Origin: Maribellus sp. YY47 | Lineage (GTDB): Bacteria; Bacteroidota; Bacteroidia; Bacteroidales; Prolixibacteraceae | Length of the DNA: 64,000 nt | Assembly: GCF_023111095.1 (NCBI RefSeq) | Contig: NZ_JALGYW010000023.1 | Span: 1-64,000, forward strand | Direction of reading: 5' to 3' | Shown: positions 53,206-61,877 of the stretch, piece by piece | How the letters are laid out: each line of letters begins with the position of its first letter | Numbering within the stretch: the first letter of the stretch is position 1 | Translations under genes and position numbers: made by a program | Notes under the pieces: generated by a model | Seen by the model: only the letters and a program-made list of their open reading frames with translations | Database searches by the model: none | What the model was told of the DNA's origin: nothing

Positions 53206-54576
53206 ATGGAATACATTAATCAATACGTTGAAGAAAACAAAGATCGTTTTCTGGAGGAACTTTTCGGCCTGATCCGGATCCCGTCGATCAGTTCAGAAAA
53301 AAGCCACAAAGAAGACATGTACAAGGCCGCCGAATACTGGAAACAAACCTTGCTTTCGGCCGGTGCCGATAAAGCCGAAGTTTATGAAACCAAAGGCAAT
53401 CCGGTTACTTATGGCGAAAAAATAATTGATCCGGCGTTACCAACTGTTTTGGTGTATGCCCACATGGATGTTATGCCGGTCGATCCGATTAATTTATGGA
53501 AATCGCCTCCGTTTGAACCGGAAATCAGGGAAGGGAAAATATGGGCGCGCGGTGCCGACGACGATAAAGGGCAGAGTATGATGCACGCCAAGGCATTTGA
53601 GTTGATGGTAAAAACCGGAACACTGCCTTGCAACGTAAAATTTATGATTGAAGGGGAAGAAGAAATCGGATCGCCCAACTTACCCGCCTGGTGCGAGGAG
53701 AACAAAGAAATGCTGAAAGCCGATGTAATTTTGGTTTCCGACACTTCGCTGCTTGCGGCCGACATTCCGTCGATAACCACCGGACTACGCGGACTTGCTT
53801 ACTGGCAGGTGGAAGTAACCGGGCCAAACCGCGACCTGCACTCCGGCTTATTTGGTGGCGCTGTTACCAATCCAATCAACGTACTTTCGAAAATGATCGC
53901 ACAAATGACCGACGAAAACGGGCATATCACCATCCCCGGTTTTTACGATGACGTAATGGAAGTTTCGGCTGAAGAACGCGAACTTTTGGGACGTGCCCCG
54001 TTTAATGTGGAAGAATACAAAAAAGCCATCGACGTAGAAGAACTGGGTGGCGAAAAAGGATATACAACAATGGAGCACACCGGAATCCGTCCTTCGTTTG
54101 ACGTTTGCGGAATTTGGGGTGGTTACACCGGCGAAGGGGCAAAAACTGTACTGCCATCGCAGGCCTTTGCAAAAATATCTACCCGTTTGGTGCCCAACCA
54201 GGACCACGAGAAGATTGCCGTTCTTTTCAAGGAACATTTTGAAAGCATTGCTCCAAAATCGGTAAAAGTGGAAGTGACTTCGTTGCACGGTGGCCCTGCC
54301 TATGTTTGTCCTATCGATATTCCGGCCTACCAGGCGGCTGAAAAAGCATACACGGACACTTACGGTAAACGTCCGGTACCGGTACGTTCAGGCGGCAGTA
54401 TTCCTATTATTTCTTCGTTTGAAAAAATACTGGGCATCAAATCGGTGTTAATGGGATTCGGACTGGAATCGGATGCCATTCATTCACCCAATGAAAACTT
54501 CCCCTTGGAACAGTTTTACAACGGCATTAAAACCATTCCGTTGTTCTACAAGTATTTTGCTGAGATGAATAAATAG
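53206..54576 (+). CDS. M20 family dipeptidase
   Basis: A 456-residue M20 zinc peptidase without a signal peptide. The metal site reads VYAHMDVMPVD (near residue 83), RGADDDKGQ (near 114) and EGEEEIGSPN (near 147). A dimerisation lid domain (about 185-350) interrupts the catalytic domain. It cleaves dipeptides such as carnosine-like or beta-Ala peptides. The length is typical. It is monocistronic: the next gene is on the opposite strand and a terminator lies between. Confidence 0.94.
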   Translation: MEYINQYVEENKDRFLEELFGLIRIPSISSEKSHKEDMYKAAEYWKQTLLSAGADKAEVYETKGNPVTYGEKIIDPALPTVLVYAHMDVMPVDPINLWKSPPFEPEIREGKIWARGADDDKGQSMMHAKAFELMVKTGTLPCNVKFMIEGEEEIGSPNLPAWCEENKEMLKADVILVSDTSLLAADIPSITTGLRGLAYWQVEVTGPNRDLHSGLFGGAVTNPINVLSKMIAQMTDENGHITIPGFYDDVMEVSAEERELLGRAPFNVEEYKKAIDVEELGGEKGYTTMEHTGIRPSFDVCGIWGGYTGEGAKTVLPSQAFAKISTRLVPNQDHEKIAVLFKEHFESIAPKSVKVEVTSLHGGPAYVCPIDIPAYQAAEKAYTDTYGKRPVPVRSGGSIPIISSFEKILGIKSVLMGFGLESDAIHSPNENFPLEQFYNGIKTIPLFYKYFAEMNK

Positions 54577-54601
54577 TTCGAGGCATTAAGATATATTTTA
54601 G

Positions 54602-54638
54602 GGAGCCGTTCTTTTTCCAGAGAGCGGCTCCTTATTTT
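54602..54638 (+). terminator. Terminator between M20 and second fucosidase genes
   Basis: GGAGCCG / CGGCTCC with a 16-nt loop is followed by TTATTTTC on the plus strand; the minus-strand side is only moderately U-rich. Confidence 0.75.
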
Positions 54639-54642
54639 CAGA

Positions 54643-56391
54643 TTATTGCTTAATCAATTCCAGGTACATCAACTCCATCCCGTTCCAGTTTGAGGATTCC
54701 GGGCTAAGGGCAACGGTTAAATCACCTGCTTCTCCAATGGTAACAGAGCCCAGATCGACCACCTCGAAGCGCTCGCCGGTTGCCCGAATATTTGCCTGAA
54801 GCTTGTTATCACCCAATGTAACGTTTAGGGTATTGTCCTGCTCACATTTCACCAAAGCCTCCAATTTATAAGTTCCGGCTTCGCTGGTAGTAAACATCCA
54901 CTCTAACCGGGCGTTTTTATCCACCCAGTTGGTAATAACCGATTCGGTTCCTTTCCCTTCCAATACGGCGTGTATCCCATAACCGGGATTGTAAATATCG
55001 GCAAAGTCAGCAGGTAACAGTACCGATCCTTCTTTTATAGAGGGCTTATTGCTCGTCACTTCTATTCGCCCTTTGGTTTTCACCACTACTACCGTATTAA
55101 TTTCATCAAAAATAACGGAAGGAGCATGAATCTGAAGGTCTCCATTTTCAAATTTCCAGGCAAAAGACTGTTTCGGATTGGCCAGCAAATAAACATCGCT
55201 CACCCTTGTATCGAGTCCGGGAACGGTTAACAGACCATCCTTCGGCCAGTCGAAAACGTGCAGGTAAAGATTGGTTCCGCCTTTGGTTTCTTTCATTGTA
55301 CATCTTCCCCAGGGAAGTTTAAAGAACGGGCTCGCTGATGTACCATAAATCGACTCCCCGTTTAGCTGCATCCAGTTTCCGATTTCCTTTAGCCGCTCAA
55401 CGCTTGGTTCCGGAAATTCACCTTCAGCTGTCGGGCCAACGTTAAGTAAAAGATTACCTCCCTTGCTGGCGATATCCACCAACATTTTTATTAGCTCTTC
55501 GCTTGATTTCCAATTATCGTCGTACCACTTGTAGCCCCAACTGGTGTTCATGGTCATACAAACTTCCCAGTCGTAATCGAGCCCGGTTGGCGGTACATGT
55601 TGTTCCGGGGTGGAGAAATCGCCGGGCCACGGACGATACAAACGGTTATTGGTAATGAGGTTCGGATACTTGTCAACCTCATTCTGAAGTTTCTGTGCAG
55701 CTTCTTCGGTCATCCCTATTGGTGTATCCCACCACAAAATATCGAGACCGCCATAGTTTTCGAGAATCTCTTTCACTTGCGGAAGCGCCTTCGAATTAAT
55801 ATACTCCATTAACGGAGCCTTTGGCAAATCAGGATCCCAGTGAGGCTCCTTGCCGTAGTTCCGATAGGTTCCCCCGGGTTCGTGCCAATCCTGTGCTTCG
55901 GAATAGTAAAATCCCAATCGGATTCCATATTTTTTGCAGGCATCGGCCAGTTCTTTTAACGGATCGCGATCGAAAGGCGTGGCATCTACAATATTATATT
56001 TATTCGCTTTTGAATGAAACATCGCAAATCCATCGTGGTGTTTCGATGTAATAACGATGTATTTCATTCCTGCGTATTTGGCAAGTTTCACCCATTCTTC
56101 CGCATTGTATTTTACCGGGTTAAACGTCTCGGCAAGCTTTTCATAATCTTTCACCGGAATTTTTGCATTGCACATGATCCACTCACTGATTCCGGGAATG
56201 CGTTCACCTTTCCACTCTCCGGCCGGTTCGGCATAAAGCCCCCAATGGATGAACATTCCAAAACGGGCGTCGCGCCACCATTCCATTTTCTGATTGTGTT
56301 TTAAAGTAGCTTCGTCTTTGGGCGGTTCTTTTTTCTGAGGTGTGCAGGCCATCAGAACAAAAAGTAAAGCAAATACAACAGATAATTTCAT
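54643..56391 (-). CDS. Secreted alpha-L-fucosidase, glycoside hydrolase family 29 (lipoprotein, with C-terminal domain)
   Basis: A 582-residue enzyme: lipoprotein signal (FVLMAC), then a GH29 barrel with MFIHWGLYAEPAGEW (near residue 46), KYIVITSKHHDGFAMF (near 111) and GGLDILWWDTP (nucleophile Asp near 220). After the barrel come a beta domain and an extra C-terminal domain (about 480-580) with a carbohydrate-binding look (AGTYKLEALVKCEQ). It is not a close duplicate of the fucosidase at 29360-30838: lengths, C-termini and barrel loops differ. It is alone on its strand. Confidence 0.94.
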   Translation of the reverse strand: MKLSVVFALLFVLMACTPQKKEPPKDEATLKHNQKMEWWRDARFGMFIHWGLYAEPAGEWKGERIPGISEWIMCNAKIPVKDYEKLAETFNPVKYNAEEWVKLAKYAGMKYIVITSKHHDGFAMFHSKANKYNIVDATPFDRDPLKELADACKKYGIRLGFYYSEAQDWHEPGGTYRNYGKEPHWDPDLPKAPLMEYINSKALPQVKEILENYGGLDILWWDTPIGMTEEAAQKLQNEVDKYPNLITNNRLYRPWPGDFSTPEQHVPPTGLDYDWEVCMTMNTSWGYKWYDDNWKSSEELIKMLVDIASKGGNLLLNVGPTAEGEFPEPSVERLKEIGNWMQLNGESIYGTSASPFFKLPWGRCTMKETKGGTNLYLHVFDWPKDGLLTVPGLDTRVSDVYLLANPKQSFAWKFENGDLQIHAPSVIFDEINTVVVVKTKGRIEVTSNKPSIKEGSVLLPADFADIYNPGYGIHAVLEGKGTESVITNWVDKNARLEWMFTTSEAGTYKLEALVKCEQDNTLNVTLGDNKLQANIRATGERFEVVDLGSVTIGEAGDLTVALSPESSNWNGMELMYLELIKQ

Positions 56392-56480
56392 GCGGAAGTA
56401 GTTTAGTTTATAAATTAATAGTATTGATTTTCTCCTAAAATTACAAAATCAATTGATCTGATTATCAGCATTCACCGACT

Positions 56481-56518
56481 TAAAATAAACGAGCCGGACA
56501 AATGACTATCCGGCTCGT
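56481..56518 (-). terminator. Terminator after the small membrane protein gene
   Basis: ACGAGCCGGA / TCCGGCTCGT is a perfect 10-bp stem followed on the minus strand by TTTATTTTA. Confidence 0.8.
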
Positions 56519-56550
56519 TCTATGTAAAAGAAATATTTTAAGTCCCGAAA

Positions 56551-56805
56551 TCAACACCGCCCCCTGGCACAAGGACTGTTGGTCAGAAAAAATCCGAGGA
56601 AAGCTCCCACCCCAACACTCTGTACTATCTCGCCTGTTGGCATAACATCCATGCTTCTTCCTTCAGAAACATAATAAAATATGAATCCACCAACGGCACC
56701 AACTGCCATATAAATAAGCGTTTTCCGAAAATGCGGATTCTTCAGTTTTCGCTGAAACCAGTTTCCTTCTTCTTTTATTTCGAGCTTCTTGAATTCCATA
56801 TTCAT
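56551..56805 (-). CDS. Small membrane protein with two helices, unknown
   Basis: An 84-residue protein. A charged start (EFKKLEIKEEGNWFQRKLKNPHFRK) precedes two hydrophobic segments (about 29-46 and 62-76). It ends in CARGRC with two Cys. I recognise no family. It has its own consensus promoter at 56823-56852 and a perfect terminator, so it is a separate unit just downstream of the cytochrome operon. Confidence 0.72.
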   Translation of the reverse strand: MNMEFKKLEIKEEGNWFQRKLKNPHFRKTLIYMAVGAVGGFIFYYVSEGRSMDVMPTGEIVQSVGVGAFLGFFLTNSPCARGRC

Positions 56806-56822
56806 ATCTAATTATTTAGATA

Positions 56823-56852
56823 CAAAGATATTTGTTTTAAAACAGGAAGCAA
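56823..56852 (-). promoter_or_regulatory. Promoter of the small membrane protein gene
   Basis: On the minus strand TTG (56852-56850) and TATCTTTG (56830-56823) are separated by 19 nt, an exact fit to the Bacteroidota -33/-7 spacing and -7 consensus. Confidence 0.7.
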
Positions 56853-56885
56853 GAATTCTACGGTTTTAAACTGAGTTATTGATGT

Positions 56886-57620
56886 TTACGAAACCTTTTT
56901 TGTTACCAGGGTTCCGTCTTCCATAATTACATCGTAAAAATAGCCGGCACCAAAGTCTTTCTCGAGCGTAAGTTTTCCTTTAAATGTAACTTCATCACCA
57001 ACTTCCACTTCGGCCTGTGTAGTAATGGTTAAATCAAATTTACCCTCGCTCGAAGTTCCATCCTGGATGTGTACCCAGTTTTTGCCCATAACCTGCTCGT
57101 TCACTTTTACCACTACCCCGCGAATTTCAAATTCCTGGTTGCTAAATTCAGCGCGTTTGGCAAAAACTTCAGATACCGTAAGTTCCCCTTCAGCTTTTTC
57201 CAGTTCAACCTCGGCACTTTTTGCAGCTACTTTACCGCTATGTCCGGCAGGCATTTCAGCTGCCATCGGTTGCTGCTGGCTTAAAGGAGTTTTGCTGATC
57301 TGGTTTACGAAATAAATTACATCGAACGTACGATCGATCTCCTTGCTGTGGAAATTGGTCATCTGAAGCGCTTCATCGTAATAAAATACATCACCCGGTT
57401 TTGCTTCCTGATGACTAACAGCTACCCAGCGATCTGCCATGTTTTCCTTTACGTTCAGATAGGTATAGGTACTTCCCTGAACCACTTCGGTTACTTCAAA
57501 AACATTTTGATTGGCCTGCGCCACACTTTGCGCCTGCTGCGGATTTTTATTTTGAACGCATGAACTCGCAACAAAAGTTGCCAATACGATAAACGCGATT
57601 AGTCTTAGTTTGTGCATCAT
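56886..57620 (-). CDS. OB-fold lipoprotein at the end of the cytochrome operon
   Basis: A 244-residue lipoprotein (signal ending in VASSC). The C-terminal half (about 145-240) is an OB-fold-like domain with EFEIRGVVVKVNEQVMGKNWVHIQDG, split near residue 170, and GDEVTFKGKLTLEKDFGAGYFYDV. This resembles the tRNA_anti-like / DUF4920-type periplasmic proteins often found with cytochrome genes. The first half (about 25-115) is beta-rich and of unknown fold. It follows the barrel gene after 32 nt. It could help assemble or dock the cytochromes; this is inference. Confidence 0.78.
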   Translation of the reverse strand: MMHKLRLIAFIVLATFVASSCVQNKNPQQAQSVAQANQNVFEVTEVVQGSTYTYLNVKENMADRWVAVSHQEAKPGDVFYYDEALQMTNFHSKEIDRTFDVIYFVNQISKTPLSQQQPMAAEMPAGHSGKVAAKSAEVELEKAEGELTVSEVFAKRAEFSNQEFEIRGVVVKVNEQVMGKNWVHIQDGTSSEGKFDLTITTQAEVEVGDEVTFKGKLTLEKDFGAGYFYDVIMEDGTLVTKKVS

Positions 57621-57652
57621 TTTTTTAATTTATTCTGTTTACAATAATTGAT

Positions 57653-59272
57653 TCAAAACTTTTTTCTCAGGCTTAAATATAAGCGATTATAAATATCTTC
57701 TTTCTGAACTGTTGCTTCAAAATTAACAGACAAAGAGATTTTTTTGTTGAAACGACAGGTAAAATCCAGTTCACTAATATTTTGGGTAAGCGAAGACAGG
57801 GAATTTACATAGTCAAATTTCGCGTGGCGGTAATGCAGCATTACACTCATATTTTGCAGGAAATCTTTGGTCAGGCGGGCTCCGTAAACCTGTCCGTCGA
57901 GGTAGGCCGTTTGCATCAGATTTGAAGAAACGTTCAGCGATGCACCCAACGCTGGAATACGCGACCACGTTGCAAAAGCGTTGTAGGTATTGGTATTCCG
58001 CGGATCTTCTTTTGAAAACCGTGTTCCAGCCGAAGCTCCCACCATAAGATAATCCAAGGGCCGGTAATTGATCCGTCCTCTAATCCCCTGGCGGCTGGCC
58101 TGTGTTAAAACCTCATCGGCATAATTCCGGAAAGTTTCGTAGTAGATCACATTTTTCCGGTTATCGTAAGAACCCGACAGCGATACTTTTCGCGAAAATC
58201 GGTAATTCAACGAAAAATAAAAACCGGTAAGACTCAATGAATTCGAGGGTTGATCATTTTCCAGTTTGTACAGATCGAGCTCGACCGATGTAAACACATT
58301 CAGGTTTTTCGCCAACGAACTGGTGTGTTGAAAGTACAGGAAACGCCGATCAATGTTTCCCGAATTTCGCTGCTCGAAAAAGGCCAGCGACGACTGCACA
58401 TAGCCATTGCTTGTTTTTTGACTGTGCCCCAGGTAAGCGCCGTATTCAAAAAGATCAGTGTTAAATCCGTAATCCAGGTAATCGGGTCGTGAGCCAGCAA
58501 CTACTCCAACAAACAGACTTTTAAAAGCATATTCCAACTGAACTCCGTCAATCGCACCAACATTGGCAATCCGGGGATTGATCTTTCGCCCCAACCAAAC
58601 CGAAGTCTGCTTATTTACATCGTATTTTACAGCCAGTGCGTAGATTTTCAATGCATCGTTCAGATTATCCCTCACAACCTGCCACTCGTGCAATTTATGC
58701 GTAAACGAAACATAGCTTTCAAAGGATATTTTTGAATAACCGATGTTGGAATAATTCGACGAAAAAGTATAGCGAAACCGATGCGAATCGTTTCCCTGCT
58801 TACTAAAATTGGAATACGATGAAAGCATTAACCTGCCTGAAAAATTGGGAGTATTCATCGTTTCCCGACTGATTTGTGGCGCAGTAAGTACTTCTTCGTT
58901 TACGTCTTTTTCAGGAACCGCCACTTCGGAAATCGTTTTTTGAGGAACGGTCATGATTTCTTTTAATCGGGCAAAAACGGGATCGGAAACCTTTATGGCT
59001 GTTTCAGCAATTGCCTTACACAAACAAGATATGGAGGATTTATGCTGAACCAGAAGTGCCGGGGAAAGACCTTCTGCATTTCGGATAAAAAGCGTATCTC
59101 CGTTTTCAATGCCTTCCGTGCTTTCAAATCTCACATAAATATTCTCTCCCGAAAGGTAGGATACACGCCCTTCTGTCAAATCCCTTGATTCCTGGGCTTC
59201 GACTGCGAATGTCCCTGAAATTAAAACGAACAGAAACATCAGCCAACTGATATGTTTTCCCTGATCAATCAT
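57653..59272 (-). CDS. Outer-membrane beta-barrel (candidate cytochrome-conduit porin)
   Basis: The product has 539 residues from the ATG at 59272, which starts a signal peptide (MIDQGKHISWLMFLFVLISGTFAVEAQ) and overlaps the upstream cytochrome stop by 8 nt. A small N-terminal domain (about 27-90) contains a CLC pair near residue 82. A long barrel (about 145-539) of alternating strands ends in LYLSLRKKF, with a C-terminal aromatic residue typical of outer-membrane proteins. Its place right after two multiheme cytochromes suggests an MtrB-like role as the porin that lets electrons cross the outer membrane. Sequence similarity to MtrB cannot be judged here. Confidence 0.75.
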   Translation of the reverse strand: MIDQGKHISWLMFLFVLISGTFAVEAQESRDLTEGRVSYLSGENIYVRFESTEGIENGDTLFIRNAEGLSPALLVQHKSSISCLCKAIAETAIKVSDPVFARLKEIMTVPQKTISEVAVPEKDVNEEVLTAPQISRETMNTPNFSGRLMLSSYSNFSKQGNDSHRFRYTFSSNYSNIGYSKISFESYVSFTHKLHEWQVVRDNLNDALKIYALAVKYDVNKQTSVWLGRKINPRIANVGAIDGVQLEYAFKSLFVGVVAGSRPDYLDYGFNTDLFEYGAYLGHSQKTSNGYVQSSLAFFEQRNSGNIDRRFLYFQHTSSLAKNLNVFTSVELDLYKLENDQPSNSLSLTGFYFSLNYRFSRKVSLSGSYDNRKNVIYYETFRNYADEVLTQASRQGIRGRINYRPLDYLMVGASAGTRFSKEDPRNTNTYNAFATWSRIPALGASLNVSSNLMQTAYLDGQVYGARLTKDFLQNMSVMLHYRHAKFDYVNSLSSLTQNISELDFTCRFNKKISLSVNFEATVQKEDIYNRLYLSLRKKF

Positions 59273-60296
59273 CGCCGGCAAATCCATTGGGGTGACAGGT
59301 ATAACAACTGGTAGCCGTGTACGTATAGTCATTCACTCCACCGTGGCGGCTGTCCGTTTCAGCCTGGTTATGTTCGTGACAGTCGGTACAACTGAAAACC
59401 GCGTACGAAGCAGGCTGCGTATGGCAATCTGCACAATTGTTCCACTCTCCGCGGTGCTTGCCCGAATAAATCGGAAAATAGTAATCATCGTGAATATCAA
59501 ATTTAGCCGGCTTCCAATCGGGATCGGTGGTGTGGCAATCGGTACAATGCGTCGTAAATCCTGCGTTGTTGTGGGCTGGATTGGTAGCCGATGCAAAATC
59601 ATTTTGGTGACAGCTGTAACAATCTGTTGACACCGGCTCAAACACTCCGTTTGTATGACAGGCGGCACAATTATTCAGTTCATGCCCTTTTGTAAGCGGA
59701 AAAAAGTCGTGGTTAAATCCCTGCGAAGTCCAGAGAAAAGCGTCGATTCTGTGACATTCCATACAGTCGGTTGATAACCCGGATTGCTGATGATTGGGAT
59801 TGGTGGTAGCCAGGTAATCCTGACGGTGACAATCGATACATTCCACTCCCAGCGGCTGAAACTCCAGGTTCGAAACGGCAGTATGACAATCTGAGCAATC
59901 GACCGTATTATGCGCTCCCAACAGGGGGAATCGACTGCCTTGATGCAACTCCGTGATGTTGGTAACCAGCCACGATTTTGGGGTGTGGCATCTGGCACAA
60001 TCCATCCCAACCGTTGTATTGTGCATATCGGTGTGGCAATCCACACAGTTGGACTTCGCCTGCGAAAAAACCAGCGAAGTATGGCACGATTTGCAGTCAG
60101 TGGTTTGATGCTCCCCTTCAAGCCGGAAAGTAGTTTGATCGTGACTGAATTTTGCCGTTGAGGCGGAGAAGATCCATCCTTCCGTAGAATGGCAATCCAG
60201 GCAATCAAATTTTAGATCATCGCCGTGCGGACTGTCCTGTGCATTTAGGCCGCTAACTGCCAGCAGTATTCCCAGTATTAATGACATCTTGCGCAT
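59265..60296 (-). CDS. Thirteen-heme cytochrome c
   Basis: A 343-residue exported protein (signal MRKMSLILGILLAVSGLNAQ). I count 13 CxxCH motifs: CLDCH, CKSCH, CVDCH, CARCH, CSDCH, CIDCH, CMECH, CAACH, CYSCH, CTDCH, CADCH, CTDCH and CYTCH. Several modules share the pattern FSH-x6-F-x-L-x-G-x-H-x5-CxxCH, whose His residues are candidate distal heme ligands. It overlaps the upstream 20-heme gene by 19 nt and the barrel gene by 8 nt, so translation is coupled. It likely shuttles electrons in the periplasm or across the outer membrane. Confidence 0.9.
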   Translation of the reverse strand: MRKMSLILGILLAVSGLNAQDSPHGDDLKFDCLDCHSTEGWIFSASTAKFSHDQTTFRLEGEHQTTDCKSCHTSLVFSQAKSNCVDCHTDMHNTTVGMDCARCHTPKSWLVTNITELHQGSRFPLLGAHNTVDCSDCHTAVSNLEFQPLGVECIDCHRQDYLATTNPNHQQSGLSTDCMECHRIDAFLWTSQGFNHDFFPLTKGHELNNCAACHTNGVFEPVSTDCYSCHQNDFASATNPAHNNAGFTTHCTDCHTTDPDWKPAKFDIHDDYYFPIYSGKHRGEWNNCADCHTQPASYAVFSCTDCHEHNQAETDSRHGGVNDYTYTATSCYTCHPNGFAGDD

Positions 60297-61873
60297 GATA
60301 TGTCTTCAAATTTGTAAACGATGTAATTCCGGATCAAATCATCGGTCGGTTGGTGGCAGGCTGCACATTGCAGGCCGCTGTGTTTTCCGTCGAGTTTAAA
60401 CCGTGCATTGTCATGATTGAATTTGTCGGGCGACCAGTTATTAAAGGTATGGCACCGCGCACAATCATTTTTTCCCAGAGCTTCAAATTGATTGAAATGA
60501 ATATCCTCGTGGCAGTTCTCGCAGCTTTCAGCCAGGTTCGAGAATTGCTGTTTTACAACTCCGTTATCCTGCCTGAAATGACAATCGCGACAACCAACCG
60601 AAGTATGTTTCCCGCTTAATTTAAACGGCGTTTGATCGTGGTTGAACGTAATCCATTTCCAGCTTTCAACAGAATGACACGAACGGCATTCTGAATCCGG
60701 CATATATTTTTCAGGCAAAGCATTTTTGTGAACGTTTTCGTGGCAATCCACACAGCGTTTAGACGGAAGTTTGAAATTCCACTTTTCACCGGCTTTATGA
60801 CAGGCCAAACAAGGCGTAGCCAGGTGTGCGCCTTCGAGTTTAAATCCAGCCTGATTGTGTTGTTCAATGGAAAAAGAAGCAGGCGAAAACCCATCTACAG
60901 AGTGACATGCCGAACAGTCGGGCGAAACTCCATTTTTCTGAAATTGCTTTTCATGGAAATCGCTGTGGCAATCCGTGCATCGGTTGTATTTCAATGCACG
61001 TGTATAACTTCCGCTCGTGTGGCACTTCTTACAATCCACCGCAACATGTTTTCCTTCCAAAGGAAAGTCAGTCAGGTTGTGATTAAAGCCTTCGGTTGCT
61101 TTGGTTTGTGTGAAGGAAAATTCGTTGTGACATTTCCGGCAATCGTTGCCAAATTTATTCCGATGTATATCCTCGTGGCAGTTGGTACAATTTTCGAACT
61201 TCACTCCTGCAAACTGTTGGAAGTTTTTGCCGTTCCTCAGTTCTGTTAAATGGCATTTGGCGCAATCAACCGTCCGATGTTTTCCAACGAGCTGAAACCT
61301 TGTTTTAGAATGATCAAAACCGGTTGCCGGGCGAAAGGCATCCTGGTTGTGGCACGATGTGCAGTTGGTGGAAAGCGTATTCTGATGCACATCTTCGTGA
61401 CAATCCACACAGCTTGTTCCCAGCCCAAGATAAGTTCCTCCCTGCTTTTTCTGAGATATAAGATTCCGGATCAGCTCCGCCTTGTGGCAATCGTTGCAAT
61501 TGATGGTACCATGTTTTCCTTTCAGCTTAAAACCCGCCAGCTGATGGTCAAACTTCTCAGCGTCAAAGCGAATCAATTTGTAATCTTTGCCAAGGTGTTC
61601 ACCGTGACAGGAAGCACACTTCTGCCCTTTAACTTCGGCTGAGGCATGATAACCTTTCTTTTGATCCATCAGGGTTTTTATTTCTTTGTGGCATTCCAAA
61701 CATTTCGATGTGGTTTCCTTTTCACCCAGAATATGACACTGTGTACATTTCTTCAATCCTTCGAGATGAGCATGAACCTGGCTCAACTCGCCGGGTGAAA
61801 TCTGCGCCAAAAGCATCTGGCCGGTCAGCATTAAACCAGTCAGAAGCAGCACATATTTCAGCAATCTTTTCAT
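60278..61873 (-). CDS. Twenty-heme cytochrome c
   Basis: A 531-residue exported protein (signal MKRLLKYVLLLTGLMLTGQMLLAQ). I count 20 CxxCH sites, from CTQCH near residue 43 to CARCH as the last five residues. At least six repeats follow F-[ND]-H-x4-F-x-L-x-G-K-H-x5-CxxCH. Between them are CVDCHEDVH-type units. The protein has hardly any non-heme part, so it resembles a molecular wire. The gene overlaps the next cytochrome gene by 19 nt and is spaced 4 nt after the FAD oxidoreductase gene. Known MtrA-type cytochromes have about ten hemes, so this is larger. Confidence 0.92.
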   Translation of the reverse strand: MKRLLKYVLLLTGLMLTGQMLLAQISPGELSQVHAHLEGLKKCTQCHILGEKETTSKCLECHKEIKTLMDQKKGYHASAEVKGQKCASCHGEHLGKDYKLIRFDAEKFDHQLAGFKLKGKHGTINCNDCHKAELIRNLISQKKQGGTYLGLGTSCVDCHEDVHQNTLSTNCTSCHNQDAFRPATGFDHSKTRFQLVGKHRTVDCAKCHLTELRNGKNFQQFAGVKFENCTNCHEDIHRNKFGNDCRKCHNEFSFTQTKATEGFNHNLTDFPLEGKHVAVDCKKCHTSGSYTRALKYNRCTDCHSDFHEKQFQKNGVSPDCSACHSVDGFSPASFSIEQHNQAGFKLEGAHLATPCLACHKAGEKWNFKLPSKRCVDCHENVHKNALPEKYMPDSECRSCHSVESWKWITFNHDQTPFKLSGKHTSVGCRDCHFRQDNGVVKQQFSNLAESCENCHEDIHFNQFEALGKNDCARCHTFNNWSPDKFNHDNARFKLDGKHSGLQCAACHQPTDDLIRNYIVYKFEDISCARCH

Positions 61874-61877
61874 ATCA

